DNA from: Solibacillus cecembensis | GTDB lineage: Bacteria > Bacillota > Bacilli > Bacillales_A > Planococcaceae | Direction of reading: 5' to 3' | Assembly (NCBI RefSeq): GCF_001439635.1 | Contig: NZ_LMBZ01000027.1 | Coordinates: 1 to 56,725 of the forward strand | Length of the DNA stretch: 56,725 bases | In this document: one piece after another, positions 51,683 to 56,725 of the stretch | Layout: every line of letters begins with the position of its first letter | How positions within the stretch are numbered: position 1 is the first letter of the stretch | Made by a program: the position numbers and the translations under genes | The notes under the pieces: generated by a model | Database searches by the model: none | What the model saw: the letters and a program-made list of their open reading frames with translations, nothing else | What the model was told of the DNA's origin: nothing

Positions 51683-52498
51683 CTATATAAGATTCTTTTC
51701 ACATTGTAACAATTCTTCCAATGTATACTCAACCATACGCTCTTGCTTCGCTAAATATACTTGAACTAAACGCTCTAATATATTTATTCCGATTACTTTC
51801 CCTTCACCATCAGGAGTCATTGTTATTTCACCAATGTCTGGCATACCTTCTTTTGCCATCTCATAATCCTCATTTTCATACTTCAAGCAGCACATTAAAC
51901 GGCCGCATAAACCTGAAATTTTTGTTGGATTTAGCGATAAATTTTGATCCTTCGCCATTTTAATCGACACAGGGTCAAAATCTCCTAAAAATGTGGAACA
52001 ACACAGCATTCTTCCACATGGACCAATACCACCTAGTAATTTTGCTTCATCACGTACACCAATTTGGCGAAGCTCAATGCGTGTACGAAAAATCGATGCC
52101 AAGTCTTTAACAAGTTCTCGGAAGTCGACGCGTCCTTCTGCTGTGAAGTAAAAAATAATCTTATTGCGATCAAATGTATATTCTACGTCGACAAGCTTCA
52201 TTTCTAGCTCATGTTCCGTAATTTTAATATTGGCTAATTCAAAAGCTCGTTTCGATTCAATTGAATTTTCCTCAACTTGTATACGATCACGATCGTCTGC
52301 TGGGCGCACAACTTGTTTTAATGGTAAAACGACGTCATTTTCGCCTACTTGACGCATCGGTACAACTACTTTGCCATACTCAATACCGCGAGCAGTTTCT
52401 ACTATGACATATTCTCCTACTTCTAGAATATATGCTGCTGGATCAAAATAATATATTTTACCCGCCTTTTTAAAGCGAACTCCGACTACATTATACAA
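51683..52498 (-). CDS. ricT: RicT (YaaT), PSP1-domain iron-sulfur protein of the RicAFT/Y complex
   Basis: A 271-residue cytosolic protein. With RicA and RicF it binds iron-sulfur clusters and steers RNase Y; it also affects Spo0A phosphorylation and competence in B. subtilis. The PSP1 domain shows the cysteine-rich core GGIGPCGRMLCCSTFLGDF and GLCGRLMCCLKYE (about 160-215). Overlaps the holB end by eight bases. Confidence 0.95.
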   Translation of the reverse strand: MYNVVGVRFKKAGKIYYFDPAAYILEVGEYVIVETARGIEYGKVVVPMRQVGENDVVLPLKQVVRPADDRDRIQVEENSIESKRAFELANIKITEHELEMKLVDVEYTFDRNKIIFYFTAEGRVDFRELVKDLASIFRTRIELRQIGVRDEAKLLGGIGPCGRMLCCSTFLGDFDPVSIKMAKDQNLSLNPTKISGLCGRLMCCLKYENEDYEMAKEGMPDIGEITMTPDGEGKVIGINILERLVQVYLAKQERMVEYTLEELLQCEKNLI

Positions 52499-53495
52499 AT
52501 GTATACCCCTCCTGAAGATTCAGCATTAGCTGCTCCATCAATAGCGTGCGATTCATATTGCGATTTAACGCTGCACGCGCATGTAACACGGATTGCATAT
52601 GAAGCGACAATCGTTCATATGTCATATGCAATGCCATGTCATTGAAACGTTGATACATATCAGGATATGTACAAATAGCCTGTTGATTTGCTTTAATCGC
52701 TACCATATCACGATACGCAAATAATAACAAATCGAGTGCCTGCTCCATCTCTTCCTTTTCTTTAAATAATGGTAGCCACTCATCATGAACTAACAATAAC
52801 GCTTCATGAACATTTTGATGAACCGTCTCTATTGATTTTAACACTGTTTTTCGCGCAAGTACAAATTGCTCGTCATTTGCTAACGTATAAGCTGTATCTA
52901 ACTCATTCGTTAACATACTAACAGTTGCTGCCATTGAATTAGTTATTCCTTGATCTATAAGAGCTTGGACAAGTGTTGGACGAGGTGCCTTTGCAAATTT
53001 AACATGCTGACAACGGGAACGTATTGTCGGCAATATGGCTTGAATTTGCTCCGTTAATAATAGCGCAACAACGTGTCCCTCTGGCTCTTCTAAAAATTTC
53101 AGCAACATATTGGCTGATGCCACATTTAATCGATCTGCATGATGAATGACATAAATTTTCTTACCTTCTTCTACGCCTGTCATCTTCATTTCAGCAATTA
53201 AATCCCGTACTTGGTCAATTTTAATGAATTGACCATCTGGCTCAATTTGTTGAATATTCGGATGATTCCCCGAATCCACACGTCTGCAATTTCGACATGT
53301 TTCACATGGAACATTTTTTGTCATATTTTCGCATAAGAGAAGCTTTATAAAAAACGACATAATATCACGTTTACCTGTTCCTTTTTCACCATCAAAAATA
53401 TAGGCATGTGCCAAACGATTCTTTTCTACAATCGCTTGAAGCTGCTTCATTACTACGGGCTGTAATGTCATTAGCTCTTCTAATGTTCGTTTCAT
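52491..53495 (-). CDS. holB: DNA polymerase III delta' subunit
   Basis: Clamp-loader subunit of the replicase. The 334-residue product has HAYIFDGEKGTGKRDI in the P-loop region, a zinc module CENMTKNVPCETCRNC (about 58-73) and SLLKFLEEPEGH in the second conserved block. The start at 53495 (MKRTLEEL) has AAAAGGTGA; the frame extends 18 codons upstream without support. Coupled to ricT. Confidence 0.94.
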   Translation of the reverse strand: MKRTLEELMTLQPVVMKQLQAIVEKNRLAHAYIFDGEKGTGKRDIMSFFIKLLLCENMTKNVPCETCRNCRRVDSGNHPNIQQIEPDGQFIKIDQVRDLIAEMKMTGVEEGKKIYVIHHADRLNVASANMLLKFLEEPEGHVVALLLTEQIQAILPTIRSRCQHVKFAKAPRPTLVQALIDQGITNSMAATVSMLTNELDTAYTLANDEQFVLARKTVLKSIETVHQNVHEALLLVHDEWLPLFKEKEEMEQALDLLLFAYRDMVAIKANQQAICTYPDMYQRFNDMALHMTYERLSLHMQSVLHARAALNRNMNRTLLMEQLMLNLQEGYTFV

Positions 53496-53567
53496 TGTCT
53501 TCACCTTTTCATTCGTTGCTTTCTTATTAATCAGTTTATGCCGAGGCATTAATTGATAGTCATATTA

Positions 53568-53608
53568 GAAAAAATCCCGTGTCTAGTGCGCGACAAAGAC
53601 ACGGGGAT
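53568..53608 (-). terminator. Terminator after yaaR
   Basis: Minus-strand arms ATCCCCGTGTCT / AGACACGGGAT followed by TTTTTT. It splits yaaR from holB. Confidence 0.9.
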
Positions 53609-53611
53609 ACT

Positions 53612-54052
53612 TTACATATAGAGATTTATTAAGAGACCTTTGATTTCGCCAATTTTCGCTAATAACTCAATCGACTCTTTTTCTTCATTTAATATATCTT
53701 CAGCTAACTCAACAAGATGTTCATCGATCGTTTCAACAATCTTTAAACGTCTACCCTCACCGAAACGATTCCATGTATGAGATTGTTTCATCTCTAAACC
53801 ATAATCAACCGCTTCTTGTAAAAAGCGCTTCACTAGCATTTTAAAACGTGCAAGTTCTCTTAAATTACGTGAACGTGCGACACGATTACCTGCTGCTGAA
53901 ATATCACCTAGAAGTCTTGTCAGTTGTTCTGATTGCATTTTAGATCCTTGTTTTAAAACCATATCACCAAAGCGATTATTACCTTGGTTTGTTGGACGTA
54001 AATCATTGCGATTTGTATTCATACCAAGTCGGATATCTTGATTGATTTTCAT
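53612..54052 (-). CDS. yaaR: YaaR-family conserved protein (DUF327)
   Basis: A 146-residue soluble, helical protein found in sporulating and other Firmicutes. The family consensus FKMLVKRFLQEAVDYGLEMKQS is visible. Function is not established. It follows yaaQ by about 20 bases and is closed by a terminator. Confidence 0.9.
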   Translation of the reverse strand: MKINQDIRLGMNTNRNDLRPTNQGNNRFGDMVLKQGSKMQSEQLTRLLGDISAAGNRVARSRNLRELARFKMLVKRFLQEAVDYGLEMKQSHTWNRFGEGRRLKIVETIDEHLVELAEDILNEEKESIELLAKIGEIKGLLINLYM

Positions 54053-54073
54053 TTATTTGCCGCCTCCACTAGA

Positions 54074-54403
54074 TTAAAAATGGTGGAATTGATCAATTGG
54101 TAAGACAAAGACAATTGCTCCGCCAACTTCAACTTCCACAGGGTACGGAATATAGGAGTCTGCATTTCCACCCATTGGCGAAACTGGTGCTACCATTTGT
54201 TCACGTGATCTACAGTTATCACGAATAATATCCAATAATTTCGGAATTAACGAATCATCTGTACCAATTAAAAATGTTGTGTTTCCAGAACGTAAAAAAC
54301 CACCTGTACTTGCCAATTTTGTCGCACGAAAGTTGTTCTTCGTCAAAGCATTTGATAATCGATTACTATCTTGATCTTGTACAACTGCCGTTACTAACTT
54401 CAT
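54074..54403 (-). CDS. darA: PII-like cyclic-di-AMP receptor DarA (YaaQ)
   Basis: A 109-residue PII-like signalling protein that binds c-di-AMP in Bacillus and Staphylococcus. The sequence KLVTAVVQDQDSNRLSNAL and RATKLASTGGFLRSGNTTFLIG is diagnostic, as is the C-terminal VEVGGAIVFVLPIDQF. In the tmk-darA-yaaR run. The downstream target is unknown in any species. Confidence 0.95.
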   Translation of the reverse strand: MKLVTAVVQDQDSNRLSNALTKNNFRATKLASTGGFLRSGNTTFLIGTDDSLIPKLLDIIRDNCRSREQMVAPVSPMGGNADSYIPYPVEVEVGGAIVFVLPIDQFHHF

Positions 54404-54472
54404 CCGTACTCACCCCTTCATTGAATTGGTGCTTCTATTATAGCATAGATAGAAGGTCCACTTCATTTACTT

Positions 54473-55102
54473 TTACCCTAATATTGGATTTAAAATCCCC
54501 CATACCTCTTCAATAACATCCTCTAGCGGTTGATCTGCATTAATAACACGGAATCGATTTGGATATCTTTTCATCGCTTCTTGATAACCTTCATACACCT
54601 TTTGATGGAATACTAACCCTTCAACATCTAAGCGATTCATTTCATCCGAACGATTCGCATGAATGCGTGCTATTCCCTTTTCAGGCGCAATATCAAAATA
54701 AATTGTGATATCTGGAAGACGTTGACCAATTGCAAATTGATTAATTGATAACACTTCATCTACACCAATCCCTCTTGCGTGACCTTGGTACGCAAGTGAG
54801 GAATCAATAAATCGATCACATAATACGTGCTTACCTTGTTCAAGCGCCGGCATAATCTTTTCATAGAAATGTTGTGCTCTGGCCGCTGCATAAAGTAATG
54901 CCTCCGTACGCTCATGCATCATTGTATGTGCAGGGTCTAAAATGATAGAACGGATTTTTTCTGCAATTTCAATACCACCCGGTTCACGTGTTAGAAGCAC
55001 CTGTAGTTGTTTTTGTTGTAAACGTTCTCCTATCAATTTTAATACAGACGTTTTTCCTGCACCATCTGGACCTTCAAAAGTTATAAATAAGTTCCCTTGC
55101 AT
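54473..55102 (-). CDS. tmk: Thymidylate kinase
   Basis: Phosphorylates dTMP to dTDP. The 209-residue P-loop kinase has GPDGAGKTSV (9-18), the DR(Y/F) motif in CDRFIDSSLAYQGHARG and the lid LLTREPGG. The start at 55102 (MQGNLF) follows AAAGAG; an in-frame GTG four codons earlier overlaps the site. Eight bases downstream of the decarboxylase gene end. Confidence 0.96.
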   Translation of the reverse strand: MQGNLFITFEGPDGAGKTSVLKLIGERLQQKQLQVLLTREPGGIEIAEKIRSIILDPAHTMMHERTEALLYAAARAQHFYEKIMPALEQGKHVLCDRFIDSSLAYQGHARGIGVDEVLSINQFAIGQRLPDITIYFDIAPEKGIARIHANRSDEMNRLDVEGLVFHQKVYEGYQEAMKRYPNRFRVINADQPLEDVIEEVWGILNPILG

Positions 55103-55121
55103 GTTTATATTCACTCTTTTC

Positions 55122-56543
55122 TTATTTTATGACATAAATTAGTTTTTCCTGTACACGATGCTCCCCTTGAAAGGCTGCACCTATTGCTATTAATTCTTCT
55201 AATTGGCCCAACTTGGCAATTGTAATTTTTTCACCTGGAATAAATAATGGGATTCCTGGTGGATATGGAATTAATGTCGAAGCAGCAACACGACCAATTG
55301 CCCTCATATAAGGTACCCATTCTTTTTCAGCATGTTCAATTTGGGCAAAACTTAATTCAGATTTTATAATAGCAGACATTTCAAATTGCGTTTGATTTAC
55401 TTGTGCTAAATGGCCTGGGGATTCTTTTAATTGAATTAATGCTTCTTTCATTCGAATTCTCAAATCAGCAAATGGATATGCATCTCCATGTTTTAATAAA
55501 GGTAAAATTAAAAGAACTTGATTAACATCCGCTAATTCGACAAATACCTGCATTTTCTCCAATGCTTGTTTCAACTCAAAACCTGTATACCCTGGTGCTC
55601 GTACAATTAATTTTAACAAATCATCCACTTCAACAACTTGGAACTCCGTTAAAGTTCGTAATGATTCAATCAATTGACTACGCTTTTCCATTAAATAAAC
55701 AAAGTCACTCTCTCTATAATTCATTACATATTGCCTGGCATCATCTAATGACGCCAATAATAAATAAGAGGGGCTACTTGATTGAAGCATTCGTAAATAA
55801 TGATTTACCTTCTTCACATCTACTCTTGTCGACTTAATATGTAAAAAGGAAGCCATCGTCATAGCTGGCAATGTTTTATGTGCCGACTGTACAACTACAT
55901 CGGCACCTAAATCTAATGCAGATGCTGGCAATTGATTGCTGACAGTCAAATGGGCTCCGTGCGCTTCATCTACAAGTACAGGGATTCCCTTTTCGTGGCA
56001 ATATGAAATTTGCACTTTTAAATCTTTTGCAATGACACCATAATAAGTAGGATACGTTAATACTACCGCTTTTGCTTCTGGATATAAATTAATTGCTTGT
56101 TTTAAATGATCTAGTTGAACACTGCCTGCCGTTTGACTCTGTTCGTGCCATCTCGGGGCAATATAGACAGGATTGACTCCTACTAATTCTAATGCGTGGA
56201 AAATCGATTTATGTGCATTTCTTTGAACGATTACCGTATCCCCTTGCTGACATGTCGCATAAATCATCGCTAAGTTGCCAACTGTTGAACCATTCACTAA
56301 AAAAAAGCTTCGCTCGGCTCCATAAGTTTGTGCTAATAATTGCTCGGCTTCTAAAATGGCTTCTTCTGGGTTGTGAAAATCATCCAATCCCGTTAATTCA
56401 GTTACATCATATGTTAATGCCTCTTTTATTTCTGATGGTAAATTTGAAAGCATTCCGTTTTTATGTCCTGGTACATGTAGTGATAGTGGTTCATTCTTTA
56501 TAAACTTCTGTAATGCTTCCACGATCGGTCTTTCTCTTTTCAT
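55122..56543 (-). CDS. PLP-dependent Orn/Lys/Arg decarboxylase (YaaO-like)
   Basis: A 473-residue fold-type-I PLP enzyme. The PLP-binding lysine is in VVQSAHKTLPAMT (about 219-231), preceded by PVLVDEAHGAHL, and the N-terminal LHVPGHKNG is typical of the short Gram-positive group (YaaO/SpeA). Substrate (lysine, arginine or ornithine) cannot be decided. Followed by tmk on the same transcript as in B. subtilis; csfB, xpaC and yaaN, found upstream there, are absent. Confidence 0.9.
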   Translation of the reverse strand: MKRERPIVEALQKFIKNEPLSLHVPGHKNGMLSNLPSEIKEALTYDVTELTGLDDFHNPEEAILEAEQLLAQTYGAERSFFLVNGSTVGNLAMIYATCQQGDTVIVQRNAHKSIFHALELVGVNPVYIAPRWHEQSQTAGSVQLDHLKQAINLYPEAKAVVLTYPTYYGVIAKDLKVQISYCHEKGIPVLVDEAHGAHLTVSNQLPASALDLGADVVVQSAHKTLPAMTMASFLHIKSTRVDVKKVNHYLRMLQSSSPSYLLLASLDDARQYVMNYRESDFVYLMEKRSQLIESLRTLTEFQVVEVDDLLKLIVRAPGYTGFELKQALEKMQVFVELADVNQVLLILPLLKHGDAYPFADLRIRMKEALIQLKESPGHLAQVNQTQFEMSAIIKSELSFAQIEHAEKEWVPYMRAIGRVAASTLIPYPPGIPLFIPGEKITIAKLGQLEELIAIGAAFQGEHRVQEKLIYVIK

Positions 56544-56576
56544 TGTTTCACCTCATTAAAGTTTATCTTTCTTCCT

Positions 56577-56605
56577 ATTATAAGGTGGTCTGTGAAATTC
56601 AACAA
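56577..56605 (-). promoter_or_regulatory. Promoter of the decarboxylase-tmk operon
   Basis: Minus strand TTGTTG (56600-56605), 17-bp spacer, TATAAT (56577-56582), about 35 bases before the gene. Confidence 0.62.
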
Positions 56606-56650
56606 ACCTTGTTGTTATTTCAATCAGTATAATATATTTATTTTAACAAC

Positions 56651-56677
56651 AAAAAACCCACTGATTTCTCAGTGGGT
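56651..56677 (-). terminator. rRNA operon terminator
   Basis: Minus-strand arms ACCCACTGA / TCAGTGGGT around GAAA, then TTTTT, just after the 5S rRNA end. Confidence 0.92.
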
Positions 56678-56683
56678 CTTACT

Positions 56684-56725
56684 GTGCGAAGCGATGTCCT
56701 ACTCTCACAGGGGGAAGCCCCCAAC
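56684..56725 (-). rRNA. 5S ribosomal RNA, 3' end only (partial)
   Basis: Read on the minus strand the right edge gives GGGGGCTTCCCCCTGTGAGAG followed by AGGACATCGC, the conserved 3' part of bacillar 5S rRNA. It ends about six bases before the terminator stem. The 3' terminus is uncertain by a few bases; 23S and 16S of this operon lie beyond the right edge. Confidence 0.9.

Noticed and set aside
1..56725. CRISPR arrays, prophage, transposases or toxin-antitoxin pairs
   Set aside because: No regularly spaced repeats, integrase/transposase motifs or small paired ORFs of known type were found on either strand.

Overview
The window is a chromosomal segment of a low-GC, endospore-forming Firmicute of the order Bacillales. 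Gene content (spoIIE, spoVT, spoVG, yabP, yabQ, fin, an SspF-type SASP, abrB) and order match, in reverse orientation, the origin-proximal block of Bacillus subtilis between rrnA and rrnJ/W. Protein style and AT content suggest a Solibacillus/Lysinibacillus-type member of the Planococcaceae/Caryophanaceae; that placement is an inference, not a database result. Almost all genes lie on the minus strand. The first ~14 bases are the 5' end of a 16S rRNA gene and the last ~42 bases the 3' end of a 5S rRNA gene, both minus strand, so the window is the whole segment between two rRNA operons.

Layout from left to right. 1-660: 16S leader with tandem rRNA promoters. 662-3425: HrtAB-like ABC exporter and a divergent M23-type peptidase, an accessory insertion beside lysS. 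3537-10874: lysS, then a folate operon read pabB-pabA-pabC-folP-folB-folK-dusB. 11055-15500: cysK, a membrane-anchored PpiC-type foldase, hslO, coaX and a MarR regulator with its own palindromic operator. 15641-22222: ftsH, hprT, tilS, spoIIE. 22441-22904: a plus-strand tRNA-Met/tRNA-Glu pair with its own promoter, plus a small membrane protein. 23048-29257: S1-domain protein, divIC, yabQ, yabP, rqcP, mazG, a MurJ/SpoVB-family flippase and spoVT. 29485-30040: an orphan plus-strand gene and a composite palindromic repeat. 30041-38285: mfd, fin, pth, an MFS transporter, prs, glmU. 38626-45345: spoVG, ridA, purR, ispE, sspF, veg, ksgA, rnmV and a yabE-like gene broken by an in-frame TGA. 45616-56543: tatD, metS, plus-strand abrB, rsmI, a GIY-YIG protein, a TrmN6-type methylase, yabA, ricT, holB, yaaR, yaaQ, tmk and a PLP-dependent Orn/Lys/Arg decarboxylase.

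Functionally this is housekeeping (tRNA charging and modification, folate, nucleotide precursors, rRNA maturation, DNA replication and repair, protein quality control) interleaved with developmental control. Several sporulation promoters can be read directly: a sigma-G match before spoVT and sspF, a sigma-F match before fin, a sigma-H-like site before spoVG, and paired Spo0A boxes downstream of the abrB promoter.

I found no CRISPR array, prophage, insertion sequence or defence island. The least ordinary items are the nonsense codon in the yabE 3D domain, the inverted tRNA unit, the composite palindrome downstream of mfd, the orphan 105-residue gene, the MarR double-palindrome operator, and palindromes fused to both rRNA promoter -35 elements. 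No clear new multi-gene system is visible.
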